A DNA stretch of 64,000 nt from Leguminivora glycinivorella (GCF_023078275.1 NC_062981.1:20824846-20888845); one strand, 5' to 3'; shown: positions 1 through 9,724, counted from the first letter of the stretch. The notes: generated by a model not told the origin, from the sequence alone. Program-made: numbers and translations.

Positions 1-92
1 AGATGGCCCTCCGAAGTTTAGACCTGACATATACTCGTAATGAACCACTTCTCGCACTAGTGCGTAAAAAAAAACACCATCTGTACTGAAAA
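1..92 (+). repeat. REP-1 fragment, cut by window edge
   Basis: It matches the right-hand part of the repeats at 53577-53800 and 55677-55912, sharing 'CCGAAGTTTAGACCTGAC' (here with one mismatch) and 'CTTCTCGCACTAGTGCG'. The left part lies outside the window. Confidence 0.7.
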
Positions 93-705
93 TAAATATT
101 TCAATGCATTTCAACACTTAGCATGATAATTAAGAAACTTTTCAAAGAATTTAATTAATAAAATTGACTTATAAATATATTGTTTTATTCCACATTCATA
201 TATTTAAAAAAATCGATGATGAAATGATGAATGTTGATCATAAATTAGCCGCAAATCGTACAACTTCTGTCTTATTCTGATAATAGTGCCATCTGACTCT
301 GTCGTGCTGATATATGTAGCTGTTTGTGGTAAAACATTTTTATAGTAATAAAAATAAAATAATCTGAAAGTAATACTTCCGTCTTAGTGCGTTTTCACAT
401 TATACGATCGGATGCAGGACCGATATCCCATATATTTAAGCCGCCATTTTTGATTTTCGCCTTTGAAATCCTTCCTGACACCCGCACTTAGGGTTGTAAT
501 ATTTTACGTAGCATATTTTGCCTATTCTGGGATGTACGTCCAAGATAATTTAGAATAATCGTTAAAACTTGTGCAAAAAAAAAAAAAAAAAAAACAAATA
601 CTAATGATAATGAATGTGCATATTGAGAGTCAAGAGTATTGTACGCCAAATTCTGGCAGATTGTGATGTTACAAAATACTAACCCTATCATCAATTCATC
701 ATTTA
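93..705. other. AT-rich stretch, no gene seen
   Basis: No supported coding region. It contains a run of 20 A at 575-594. The short reading frames here have no recognisable motif. Confidence 0.6.
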
Positions 706-901
706 TAAAGTCGCCGTCAATAGAATTTGTGAACAATGTAAACAAACCTTGTACGTTGTCAAAATGTCTTTAATTTTCATTCTAACTCATCAGATACTGG
801 CTAAATCCAATCTTTGAAATAATAAAATTGTGCTAAAATATTGATATTTTGTATAATGGTTTGTTTACATTGTTGGAAATTTCTATTGACAGCGATTTTA
901 A
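706..901. repeat. Imperfect foldback repeat (MITE-like)
   Basis: Arms at about 708-749 and 858-899 are inverted copies with a few mismatches; the core 'AATGTAAACAAACC' faces 'GGTTTGTTTACATT'. No clear target duplication was found. Confidence 0.55.
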
Positions 902-1583
902 CTACTCACATTCGAACAATAAATAAATTGAATTTAAAACTTATCTTCAATATGCCAACTTTGTTTAGCATGCAGTGTTGTGCATCTTGCATACGCGCCA
1001 TCTACCGGATTATAATGTTTGCTATTAGTCATCAAACGTACAAAACACTTCCCATGAATTGAATCTGATTCAGTACCCGATTGGTAAAAAATGACTTAAT
1101 TGTTTTTGTTAATTTCGGTGTTATATAGTGATAATGTTGTACGATCATGTTCCAAATTTTGAAATAATACGACTTAGGTCATTTAAATGAAATTATTTCG
1201 TGAATTGAACAATACCATTTGTCGCGAGAGTATAGTAATGCCATCTATTGTTTTACGAGTCAAACATATAAAACGATGTACTGAGTTACACGTCTTCCTT
1301 TATTTAGTTTAGTCTATGATTAAGTTTACGTTTTATTTTTCTATGTTAGCAATGTGCATGTGTAGTTGGCAATGTCCGTCCAAAGTGACGTCTTTATGTT
1401 AAGCAGTAGTTGGCAATGTCATTTATAAGTGACGCTTAAAAAAAACCATTTCCAATTTTGTTATGTTTTTTTTCACACATTTTCCTCTTAATCTACCCTA
1501 ACTGAACCCAAAACACCAAGTTTCATTATAAAAATCCTGCGCGGTCATAGAGTGGCAATTTAAGGGTTAAAAAAATATTATTT
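902..1583. other. Stretch without recognised feature
   Basis: AT-rich DNA. A short phrase, 'TTGGCAATGTC', recurs at about 1366 and 1409. Nothing else is supportable. Confidence 0.5.
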
Positions 1584-2009
1584 TTCCCTCACTAGCTCGG
1601 AAACACGTGTTTTGCCCTTTAATACCAGCGGGTAAAACCGCATTTTATCCACTAGTGGATAAAGTAATTTGACCTTGAATAGAGGCAAATTTTCTGCTTT
1701 AAAATTGATAAAAGTGGGTTAATGTAGTGATGAAGATGTTTTACCACCTGTGGAACTACTGGAAGCAGTGATAAAGGCGTTTTAAGCGTTGTACTTTCCT
1801 CGCTACAGTGAGGGGAAAAGTTTTGTGTTACACACGAGTGCAAATGTATTTTACTTCTCGTGTGTTGAAAAACTCGCAAGCTCAGGATTCTATTCTGGAA
1901 CCACTCGCTTCGCTCGTGGTTCAACTATAGGATCCTTTCGCTTGCTCGTTTTTTCAATTCCACGCTCGGCGTTAAAATACAACTTTGCACTCTTGTATAA
2001 CAAATAACT
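1584..2009 (+). repeat. REP-2 copy A (~425 bp)
   Basis: Same sequence as 2659-3236 (inverted, with a MITE inserted) and 3291-3718. It begins 'CCCTCACTAGCTCGG' and ends 'TATAACAAATAACTAT'. Internally it has short palindromes around 'CACTCGCTTCGCTCGTG'. Open frames inside are not conserved between copies, so I read it as a non-coding mobile repeat of unknown class. Confidence 0.75.
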
Positions 2010-2645
2010 ATTTATTATTTATTACCGTGTCCCACTGCTGGGCAAAGGCCTCCCCCACAGAATTAGATTTACGTAGAAGAAACAAGTTCATCTATTTGTA
2101 TGGCGGCCGAGCGTGTCAGATTTTGTACTGAAGTTGTTACTTGCCTGTAATTTTAAATATGTCTCAGGCCCTTGAGTGTTCATAATTTTTGTGTTGTATC
2201 AATTAAATATCACGTAACGAGGCATTTTTAATGTTTATATTGACTTCAACTTACAAAAATTTACGCCCGAAAGCTGCAAGCTGCGATCAAAGACGGACAA
2301 CTCAGTGGATTTCACTGAGTTCATTTGACACGCTGAGTAGATACATTTGCTTGATCTATGGTATATATGACATCTATGGCCTCCCCCCTCCTTTTCCATT
2401 CCTCTCGGTTTTGTGCAACAACTGACCAGTCTCTCAAAAAGGAGTCTAAGTTATCCCGCCATCGCCGACGAGGTCTGCCGGATCCTCGATTTGACTCGAG
2501 GGGCTCCCACTGCGTGGTCTTGGCCCATAAGTCACCCGGCATGCGACAGACGCGGCCAGCCCAGTCCCATTTTAACTTGGCCGCTTTCCGAGCTACATCA
2601 ATTATCTGAGTTTTTGAGCGTAGCGGAGTAATACGAAGCACCGTA
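2010..2645 (-). mobile_element. RTE-like LINE 3' end, interrupted
   Basis: On the minus strand 2641-2378 encodes the C-terminal tail seen in RTE-type ORF2 proteins. Visible motifs are 'AAKLKWDWAGRVCRM' and 'GRPRRRWRDNLDSFLRDW', ending 'EEWKRRGEA'. The reading continues after an insertion at 2056-2030 as 'GEAFAQQWDTV'. The element ends in an AT-rich tail next to REP-2 copy A. It is 5'-truncated: only about the last 100 codons of a roughly 900-1000-residue protein remain, with no endonuclease or RT core. It sits between two REP-2 copies in opposite orientation. RTE clade assignment rests on the C-terminal motif style and is moderate. Confidence 0.75.
2057..2377 (+). mobile_element. REP-3 retroposon inserted in the RTE LINE
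   Basis: 321 bp flanked by the direct repeat GGCCTCCCCC at 2047-2056 and 2378-2387. Removing the insert and one repeat rejoins the LINE reading frame. A second copy in the opposite orientation spans roughly 22900-23450. The 10-bp target duplication fits target-primed retroposition. No tRNA-like head is evident. Confidence 0.75.
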
Positions 2646-2658
2646 ATAATATGAAGGA

Positions 2659-3236
2659 ATAGTTATTTGTTATGTAGTGTGGAGTATATCCCCATGTGAC
2701 GTGGGGACTAAATGACAAGTCACTTGTGTGAGATATAGGTTTATTGTGAATCATATTATACAGCGTGCGGCAACTTATATAGCAAGCAATGAGAGGGGAT
2801 ATACTTCACACTACAGTTATACAAGGGGTCAAAGTTGTATTTTAACGCCGAGAGTGGAATTGAAAAACGAGCACGTGAAAGGATTCTATAGTTGAACCAC
2901 GAGCGAAGCGAGTGGTTCGAGAATAGAATCCTGAACTTGCGAGTTTTTTAACACACTAGAAGTAAAATACATTTGCACCCGAGTGTAACACAAAACTTTT
3001 CCCCTCACTATAGCGAGGAAACTACAACGCAAAAAATGCGTTTATCACTGCTTCCAGTAGTTCCACAGGTGGTAAATCATCTTTATTACTACATTCACCT
3101 ACTTTTATCAATTTTAAAGCAGTTAATTTGACTTTATTCAAGGTAAATATACTTTACCCACTAGTGGATAAAATGCGTTTTTACCCGCTGGTACCTATTA
3201 AAGGACAAAACACGTGTTTCCGAGCTAGTGAAAGGA
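2659..3236 (-). repeat. REP-2 copy B, inverted, with MITE inside
   Basis: Reverse complement of copies A and C. Its terminal 'AGTTATTTGTTAT' is split from the rest by the MITE at 2673-2815. Copies B and C lie head to head around an (AATAG)n spacer, making arms of about 425 bp. Confidence 0.75.
2673..2815. mobile_element. MITE with TGTAGTG ends and 4-bp TSD
   Basis: 143 bp. The ends TGTAGTGTGGAGTATATCCC and GGGATATACTTCACACTACA are inverted repeats. The target duplication is GTTA (2669-2672, 2816-2819), verified against uninterrupted REP-2 copy C. The element at 56344-56441 is the same family, also with a 4-bp duplication. Confidence 0.8.
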
Positions 3237-3246
3237 AAAATTTTTT

Positions 3247-3277
3247 TAGAATAGAATAGAATAGAATAGAATAGAAT
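3247..3277 (+). repeat. (AATAG)n microsatellite
   Basis: About six AATAG units lie exactly between the inverted REP-2 copies B and C. Confidence 0.9.
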
Positions 3278-3290
3278 GCATTTATTCTTT

Positions 3291-3718
3291 TTCCCCTCAC
3301 TAGCTCGGAAACACGTGTTTTTTCCTTTAATACCAGCGGGTAAAAACGCATTTTATCCACTAGTGGGTAAAGTAATTTGACCTTGAATAAAGTCAAATTA
3401 ACTGCTGTAAAATTGATATAAGTAGGTGAATCTAGTAATAAAGATGATTTACCACCTGTGGAACTACTGGAACCAGTGATAAACGCATTTATTGCGTTGT
3501 AGTTTCCTCACTATAGTGAGAGGAAAAGTTTTGTGTTACACTCGGGTGCAAATGTATTTTACTTCTCGTGTGTTAAAAAACTCGCAAGTTCAGGATTCTA
3601 TTCTCGAACCACTCGCTTCGCTCGTGGTTCAACTATAGAATCCTTTCACTTGCTCGTTTTTCAATTCCACACTCGGCGTTAAAATACAACTTTGCCCCCT
3701 TGTATAACAAATAACTAT
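3291..3718 (+). repeat. REP-2 copy C
   Basis: Uninterrupted copy running from 'CCCCTCACTAGCTCGG' to 'AACAAATAACTAT'. It is the reference for reconstructing copies A and B. Confidence 0.75.
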
Positions 3719-3852
3719 AACACACAGAATAAACGTAACATATAAGAAAACATAAAACAAGAAGAAGGTGTTACGAAATCAAGGCAAAAGTAACTGGTCC
3801 ATTTTTTCTATGTTTCACAATGTTTGCATTATTAAATAGAGTTAGGGACCGT

Positions 3853-4628
3853 GCCCACCCCACTCAAGAGACGCATGTCCTGAGGAGGACGTCCGCGCCA
3901 CGCCGCCTGCGCAAGGGACGCGCAAGAGACGTGCCTTGGCGCGCTCCTGGGGGCGCGTCTTACGTCTTTCCTATACAAAATGTACTGAGGAGACGTTTTT
4001 AGGGTTCCGTAGTCAACTAGGAACCCTTATAGTTTCGCCATGTCTGTCTGTCCGTCCGTCCGTCCGTCCGTCCGTCCGTCCGTCCGTCCGCGGATAATCT
4101 CAGTAACCGTTAGCACTAGAAAGCTGAAATTTGGTAACAATATGTATATCAATCACGCCAACAAAGTGCAAAAATAAAAAGTGGAAAAAAATGTTTCGTT
4201 AGGGCACCCCCCCTACATGTAAAGTGGGGGCTGATATATTTTTCATTCCAACCCCAACGTGTGATATATCGTTGGATAGGTATTAAAAAATGAATAAGGG
4301 TTTACTAATATCGTTTTTTGATAATATTAATAGTTTCGGAAATAATCGCTCCTAAAGGAAAATAAAGTGCGTCCCCCCCTCTAACTTTTGAACCATATGT
4401 TTAAAAAATATGAAAAAAATTACAAAAGTAGAACTTTATGAATACTTTCTAGGAAAATTGTTTTGAACTTGATAGGTTCAGTAGTTTTTGAGAAAAATAC
4501 GGAAAACTACGGAACCCTACACTGAGCGTGGCCCGACACGCTCTTGGCCGGTTTTTTAAATTACATTCAGGCGGCGTGGCGCGGACGTCCATTCCACGCC
4601 TCAGGAAATGCGGCTCTTGTGTGGGGAT
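3853..4628. mobile_element. GC-rich foldback element split by REP-4
   Basis: The left arm (3853-3909, containing 'GACGTCCGCGCCACGCCGCC') is mirrored by the right arm (4568-4628, 'GGCGGCGTGGCGCGGACGTC'). REP-4 (4001-4556) lies between them. Removing it leaves a compact foldback of about 220 bp. Confidence 0.65.
4001..4556 (+). repeat. REP-4, full-length copy with (CCGT)n
   Basis: Begins 'AGGGTTCCGTAGTCAACT' and ends 'CACGCTCTTGGCCGGTTTT'. It carries an internal (CCGT)n tract at about 4048-4089. Matching copies are at 32457-33019 (-), 38156-38680 (+) and the 3' part at 9347-9507 (+). It resembles a repeat I know to be widespread in Lepidoptera; its class is not evident. Confidence 0.75.
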
Positions 4629-4654
4629 GATCCCTTATATATGATAGGCGTCAC

Positions 4655-4755
4655 GTGTTCAGTGGATACATGTAGAACTCAACATCATAGTGTAATCATG
4701 TAAAAAATGGATCATACAATTGTCCCCCATTCGAGATTTGCCCCGCTGTACCTTA
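4655..4755 (+). repeat. REP-5 partial copy
   Basis: Right half of the element at 26778-26998, sharing 'TCAGTGGATACATGT' and the end 'CGAGATTTGCCCCGCTGTAC'. Confidence 0.65.
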
Positions 4756-4955
4756 TAATAATTTTTCAAATTCTTTTATTTCAGTGTTTTTTTTTCTTCC
4801 AATTTAGGTATATTTTAAATCACAGTCTGAAATAATAAATAAACATCATTTCGTTATCTGTTTACATTCCGCCACGGCGGCAATCCGCTTAATTGATCAT
4901 CTCCGTCGGCTGATTGCTCCTTAAGACCCTTTCTAAATACGGAATCGTTCAATCT

Positions 4956-5412
4956 GAGAGGTTTTTCCATTTAAGGTACGTTTCTGTTTACGATATTGTG
5001 TACTGTAAATTATACTGTACTGTACCTCTCGTGTAATTAGAGGTACATTCCTTCTAAAACGTACACTAAGAGAAATTTGCATTGTGAATTTAACAAGTTC
5101 GACTTGTTGCGGTTTATCCGTTTGAATCAGCCAAACGTATGTTTAAAACAATATGTGTCAGGTTGTTTTTATAAAATCGACTTGTTGATTCAAATATATT
5201 GCCGATTCAAATGACAAGTAGCTTGTTGTTTGAACCAAAGAGCACGTATGCGCTATTTTAACCAAAAAACTTGTTGAACGAACATGAAAACTGGTTGTAT
5301 TTTCTCTCAGTGTGAGAGGTTTTTCTATTTAAGGTACGTTTCTGTTTACGATTTCGTGTTTGGTTAAATTATACTGTACCTCTCGTGTAATTACATTCCT
5401 TCTAAAACGTAG
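4956..5412 (+). repeat. Direct repeats D1 and D2 flanking a MITE
   Basis: About 100 bp, 'GAGAGGTTTTTC' to 'CATTCCTTCTAAAACGTA', occurs at 4956-5063 and again at 5313-5412. The two copies abut the MITE on either side and differ by small indels and substitutions. Confidence 0.75.
5064..5312 (+). mobile_element. MITE with CACTNAGAGAAA ends, copy 1
   Basis: 249 bp running from CACTAAGAGAAAT to ATTTTCTCTCAGTG. The element at 5480-5714 is the same sequence inverted, sharing 'AACAAGTTCGACTTGTTGCG' with small changes. No transposase coding is present. Confidence 0.75.
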
Positions 5413-5479
5413 GTAACATCTTTATTTTTCTATCATCATCATCCGCCTTGCGTTACCTCGGCATTCGCTATGGCCCATG

Positions 5480-5714
5480 CACTGAGAGAAAATACAACCA
5501 GTTTTCATGTTAGTTCAACAAGGTTTTTGGTTAAAATACCGCCTACGTGCTCTTTTTTACTTGTCATTTGAATCGGCAATATATTTGAATCAACAAGTCG
5601 ATTTTATAAAAACAACCTGACACATATTGTTTTAAACATACGTTTGGCTGATTCAAACGGATAAACCGCAACAAGTCGAACTTCTTAAATTCACAATGCA
5701 AATTTCTCTCAGTG
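5480..5714 (-). mobile_element. MITE with CACTGAGAG ends, copy 2
   Basis: 235 bp, inverted relative to copy 1 at 5064-5312. It is inserted in SINE-B with a possible 2-bp TG duplication: '..CCATG' on the left and 'TGGAAG..' on the right. Confidence 0.75.
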
Positions 5715-5883
5715 TGGAAGCATGGCGTCCGCCTTAACAATTAATCACAAGATTTGGCGTAGGAACTAGTATTAGTAGAAGCGACTGCCAACTGACCTTC
5801 TAACCCGAAGAGTATCTAGGCCTTATAGGAATTAGTCCAGTTTCCTCACGATGTTTTCCTTCACCGGAAAGCGACTATCAAAT

Positions 5884-6218
5884 AAGTTTAATTTGCAAAA
5901 ATTTCATTTTTGGCACAAGCTTTTATCGCTGACTGTACTTTTCTTTCAACAGTCATCTACTGCTCTCCGAGAAGTTTCTAAAAACCCCTTACTCGATGGG
6001 GATACGAAGTTTAATGACAGAGTTCCTATGACCACCTTTCTGCTCCACTATCAGACCAGCTCCATGATACCACAGCATTGTCACGTGATTTACATGTGTG
6101 CAAATTTTCAGCTAAATCGGAAACCGGGAAGTGGGTCAAATTTAGCTTCTACGTTTTGACCCAAACTAACATACGACTAACAAAGCAAGTTAAATAAAAG
6201 CTTGTAATAATAATATTA
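5884..6218 (+). repeat. REP-6 copy inserted in SINE-B
   Basis: About 330 bp matching 48065-48395. It starts around 'GCAAAAATTTCATTTTTGGC' and ends 'AATAAAAGCTTGTAA'. The flanking SINE-B sequence resumes beyond it. The 102-codon frame inside is not conserved in the second copy. Confidence 0.7.
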
Positions 6219-6529
6219 GACGGCCTTTCGCACATAAGTTTCGAAAAATTCATTGATACGAGCCGGGGTTAGAACCCGCGACCTCCGGATTTAAAGTCGC
6301 ACGCTCTTATAATACCAATACCAACGCTTCTAAACGCAGACTATGGTAGATTAAAAAATCATCCTACATAATATAACAATCTTCGGTTTCATTTCGTTCT
6401 TGGTTTGTTATTCAGTACCTATGAGGATTAATCTAATTTAATATTTATACAATAATCCATTGCAAATGAAATACAAATCTACATTTCCATTCAATCCCAG
6501 TAGGCAAACCAAATTATTACAAAAACAGA

Positions 6530-7042
6530 ATATAAATAAAATAAAGAATAAAATAAAATACATTAATATAGGACTTCTTATATTGACAGATCCCACGGTA
6601 AGCTAAAGAAAGCTCAGACAACGACATACAGAGTGTAACAAAAATGGTGGTGATCCGTTTAAGGGCGTATTCAGTATCGTATTCTTATCAGGAAAAATTA
6701 GAAGAAATTTTTTTTTTCGCTAAAAAAATTTTCACTTTTGTATGAGCCGGGCCGCGCGAATCGGTCGAATCTCCATACAAAGATAAAAAATTTTTTTGCG
6801 AAAAAAAATTTTTATCCTACTTTTTCCTGATGAGAATACGATACTGAATACGCCCTTAAACGGATCACCACCATTTTTGTTACACCCTGTATGTATACAA
6901 ATACTTATGTATAGAAAACATCCACAACACAATATAACAAATAACAGTGTACATCACACAAATAATTGCCCTTACCGGGATTCGAGCCCGGGACCTCGGC
7001 TTAGCGGGTCGGGTCATTGCGCCAGGCCAGACCAGTCGTTAT
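6530..7042 (-). mobile_element. SINE-A copy interrupted by a mariner-like MITE
   Basis: The tRNA-like head is on the minus strand near 7042-6965: A-box region 'TGGCCTGGCGCAATG', B-box 'GGGCTCGAATCCC'. The body continues to an A/T-rich tail at 6530-6570. The MITE at 6629-6889 splits the body. This SINE abuts the 5' truncation point of the LINE at 7060. Confidence 0.75.
6629..6889. mobile_element. Tc1/mariner-like foldback MITE, TA TSD
   Basis: 261 bp. Arms of over 60 bp begin CAGAGTGTAACAAAAATGG and end CCATTTTTGTTACACCCTG. They are flanked by TA (6627-6628, 6890-6891). No transposase is present. Superfamily assignment rests on the TA duplication and terminal CAG/CTG. Confidence 0.75.
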
Positions 7043-7059
7043 GTATATATTTATTTTCA

Positions 7060-8274
7060 TTTTTATTATGAATGGGCTTACGCCGTGTCTTCCGACCCAT
7101 TCGTTGTTTCTAGAGGAGTGCGACAGGGCTGCGTTTTGGCTCCTACCCTGTTTGGAATTTACTTTTCGCTTATTTTACGATCCACTTTTGGCGAAAACAA
7201 ACAGGGTATCCATCTGCACACGAGAGCCGACGGAAAGATATTTAACATCTCTCTTCTCAAGTCCAAAAAATACCGTGAGGATCTTTTCGTTGATAGTCTT
7301 CTATATGCTGACGACGCAGCCTTCGTTGCTCACTCTGAACGCGAGCTTCAGTCAATGGTCAGTCAATTCTCGCAGGCATGTGCCCTATTTGCCATGACCA
7401 TAAACAAGAGGAAAACCATTGTGCTAGCACAAGGAGCCTCCATAGTTCCAACTATTTCACTCGATGGCACGGTGTTAGAGGTAGTTGACAGATTTTGCTA
7501 CCTAGGGTCGACCGTAACGAACAACCTCTCGCTCGATGCGGAGGTCGACATTCGTATCGGTAAAGCGGCGACCATGTTCGGGAAGCTTAGTACAAGAGTA
7601 TGGAAAAACAAGCACCTTACATCAAAGACCAAGATGTTGGTCTTTCAGGCTTCTATATTAAGCATACTCTTGTACGGAGCTGAAACCTGGACGACGTATG
7701 CAAAAGTAGAACGTCGATTAAACTCCTTTTACATGCGGTGCCTTCGTAAGATCTTGGGAATATCATGGCAAGACCGGGTGACAAACAAGAGGGTTCTAGA
7801 AATTGCACAGCTGCCTAGCTTAACCGCGTTTCTTAAACAGAGACGACTACGTTGGTTAGGGCATGTGCACAGGATGGAACCCTCTCGACTACCTCGTCGT
7901 GTTCTTCTTGGTGCTGTTGCGAATGCAAAGCGTAGCGTTGGAAGGCCGTTGCTTCGTTTTAAAGACTGCGCAAAGAGAGACATGATTGACTTTCATATTG
8001 ACTATCGACTCTGGGAGAAAGTTGCGGAATAACGAACGGAGTGGCGCAAATGCGTTGTGCAGGGTCGCAAAATTTGCGATGAGTCATGGTTTGCTGCACT
8101 CGCTGATAAGAGACAGAAGCGACGCCAAGGTGTTTCAGCGCCGATTTCGGCAAATTTCTGTTGTCAGTCCTGCGGTAGACTATGTCGGTCTCGCATCGGT
8201 CTAATAAGTCATCAGAAAAGGTGCTCATCGAATATTACACCATAAATCGTCTGCAACAGACGTTAAGGCCAATG
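7060..8274 (+). mobile_element. 5'-truncated non-LTR retrotransposon (LINE)
   Basis: A retrotransposon body reading +, lacking its endonuclease and the N-terminal half of the reverse transcriptase. The coding part is described at 7063-8245. Its 3' untranslated part is cut at 8275 by a CpG-rich foldback and may resume at 8406. SINE-A abuts its left end. Confidence 0.85.
7063..8245 (+). pseudogene. LINE ORF2 C-terminal half, one in-frame stop
   Basis: Reverse transcriptase and C-terminal domain of a LINE ORF2, which would copy its own RNA at a nicked target. Visible in order: RT motif 'SRGVRQGCVLAPTLF'; the catalytic box 'LLYADDAAFVAH'; 'FCYLGSTVTNN'; 'LYGAETW'; the C-terminal signature 'RRLRWLGHVHRM'; then a Cys-Cys-His-Cys knuckle 'CQSCGRLC...SHQKRC' near 8158-8224. 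A TAA at 8030-8032 interrupts the frame. The same frame resumes at once with 'RTEWRKCVVQG', so the stop is a single lesion. The protein is at most the last 390 residues of a family usually about 1000. The catalytic aspartates YADD are intact, but the domain is incomplete, so I call it dead. Clade is uncertain. Confidence 0.85.
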
Positions 8275-8405
8275 ATGCGTGGGCGACGGTCGCGCGACCG
8301 TCGCCGTCGCGTCTCATCGCATCGTCTACTTCCATATCGATAAGGTTTGATTTCGTACGCGTCGCATCGCCGTCGCGCGACCATCGCGCGACCGTCGCCC
8401 ACGCA
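8275..8405. repeat. CpG-rich foldback element
   Basis: Ends 'TGCGTGGGCGACGGTCGCGC' and 'GCGCGACCGTCGCCCACGCA' are inverted copies; the inner arms are also CG-rich. It lies in the 3' region of the LINE. The base composition is strikingly different from the AT-rich surroundings. Confidence 0.7.
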
Positions 8406-8690
8406 AGCCACGGAGTTACACTTGACCAAAGATTAGCCAAAGGCAAAGACGTGGCCTACGATGGAGTGAGCTCGCCTAGAAGATGCCTGTTCAGCTGTTC
8501 ACTCTTGATTTGAAGGTTGCCGGGTTATATGAGCTCGGAAATATAGCCGCCAACAAGGAATTCCACTCCTTGGCGGTGCGCAAAAGTATTCGTCATATCA
8601 AATTATCCAATCATATTTTCTCGGAAACCTCAATTTCAGAAATCACTCTTCATCTTCTTAACACCGATACTAATAAATAAGATTATTTTT
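8406..8690 (+). repeat. REP-7 copy (LINE-like non-coding piece)
   Basis: Contains 'CTACGATGGAGTGAGCTCGC' and 'TTGATTTGAAGGTTGCCGGG'. The same block recurs at 52453-52545, 59538-59645 (-), 60940-61015 and 62370-62510. It ends near 'ACTAATAAATAAG'. It is probably part of a LINE or retroposon; the parent was not identified. Confidence 0.6.
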
Positions 8691-8897
8691 AACCCCCGAC
8701 GCAAAAACGACGGGGTGTTATAAGTTTGACGTGTCTGTCTGTGTGTGTGTCTGTCTTTGACATCGTAGCTCCCGGACGGATGAACCGATTTCGATTTAGT
8801 TTTTTTTGTTTGAAAGCTCAGTTAGTCGGGTGTGTTCTTAGTCATGATTTATGTAAATCGGTCCACTATGTCGCGGTCAAGGGTTTTTTCAAAATTT
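8691..8897 (+). repeat. REP-8 copy
   Basis: Starts 'AACCCCCGACGCAAAAACG', has a TCTG/TGTG tract, then 'ATCGTAGCTCCCGGACGGAT', and ends 'TTTCAAAATTTTAATTTTG'. Other copies are at 27793-28052, 31060-31305 and 57762-57988 (-). I recognise it as a common lepidopteran repeat. Confidence 0.75.
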
Positions 8898-9346
8898 TAA
8901 TTTTGTGGTTATTTATTTATGAGAATCAGGTTCACGGGTTGGCGTTGGGTTGGTGATAAATATTTGCGCGTCATCATATTCATATGACATTTATACCGGA
9001 GTTTTGGTCCAAAATATGAGAGGCGAGGTAAATATAATGTCTTTCACCACACCAACGGGTAAAGGCTGTATTGAGTGTTGAAACTTTAAAAGCATAATAA
9101 TTAATATAAATATTTTTATGAACTGACTATCCAAAGAAGTTTCTAACATAGATTGTAGAAATATATGTGACGTCATCGTGGCACCACCTTTTCTGTTACA
9201 ACAATATAACTTGCCTGATAGCCATACAGACGTACATTTTTCATAAAAAATATTGAGTTATTGGAGAGAAAATGGTACCAATGTACTGGTTGAAGATGAA
9301 GACTGAGTAATCTATTTAGTAAGCTGATTGCTTACTAAATAGCCAC
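8898..9346. other. No gene; one short hairpin
   Basis: Only a 13-bp-arm hairpin at about 9312-9342 ('CTATTTAGTAAGC' facing 'GCTTACTAAATAG') is visible. Confidence 0.5.
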
Positions 9347-9507
9347 CCTAGAGGGTTTTAAACCATAATTTTAAAAAATATAAAAAAACACAAAAGTAGA
9401 TTTCTATAAAAGCTTTCTAGGAAAATACGAGATACTTTCAAAAAAATGCTGGAAACTACGGAACCCTATACTGAGCGTGGCCCGACACGCTCCTAGCCGG
9501 TTTTTAT
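9347..9507 (+). repeat. REP-4, 3' part only
   Basis: Matches the right end of REP-4, ending 'ACTGAGCGTGGCCCGACACG' and then 'CTAGCCGG'. Confidence 0.7.
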
Positions 9508-9724
9508 TTTTATGCCTATGGTTTCTAAATTACTTAAATAACTTGGAGGTTAGTAGGTATAAAAGTTGTAATGTCAACAAAGCGAATCCGGAATCGCTGG
9601 AAAACGACATCGTTTGCGAACTTTTACTGACTTCGCGAAGTCATTTTGCAGTTGACACCTTAATTTGTTTGAAGTCAAATCACAAGAGTTCGCTCTAATG
9701 GATTCACATTGATATAAAGTTTTT

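Larger units (their letters stand above)
5432..6314 (-). mobile_element. SINE-B copy with two nested insertions
   Basis: Three pieces, 5432-5479, 5715-5883 and 6219-6314, join into one SINE-B. They contain the characteristic 'TTTGGCGTAGGAACTAGT', 'CTTCACCGGAAAGCGACT' and a tRNA-like head with a degraded B-box region at 6260-6314. A MITE (5480-5714) and REP-6 (about 5884-6218) interrupt it. Confidence 0.75.

Noticed and set aside
575..594. Poly(A) run as a processed pseudogene tail
   Set aside because: No coding or transcript-like sequence precedes it on either strand and no flanking duplication was found.
5851..6159. 102-codon + frame
   Set aside because: Lies in REP-6 and SINE-B sequence; the second REP-6 copy (48065) has a different frame structure.
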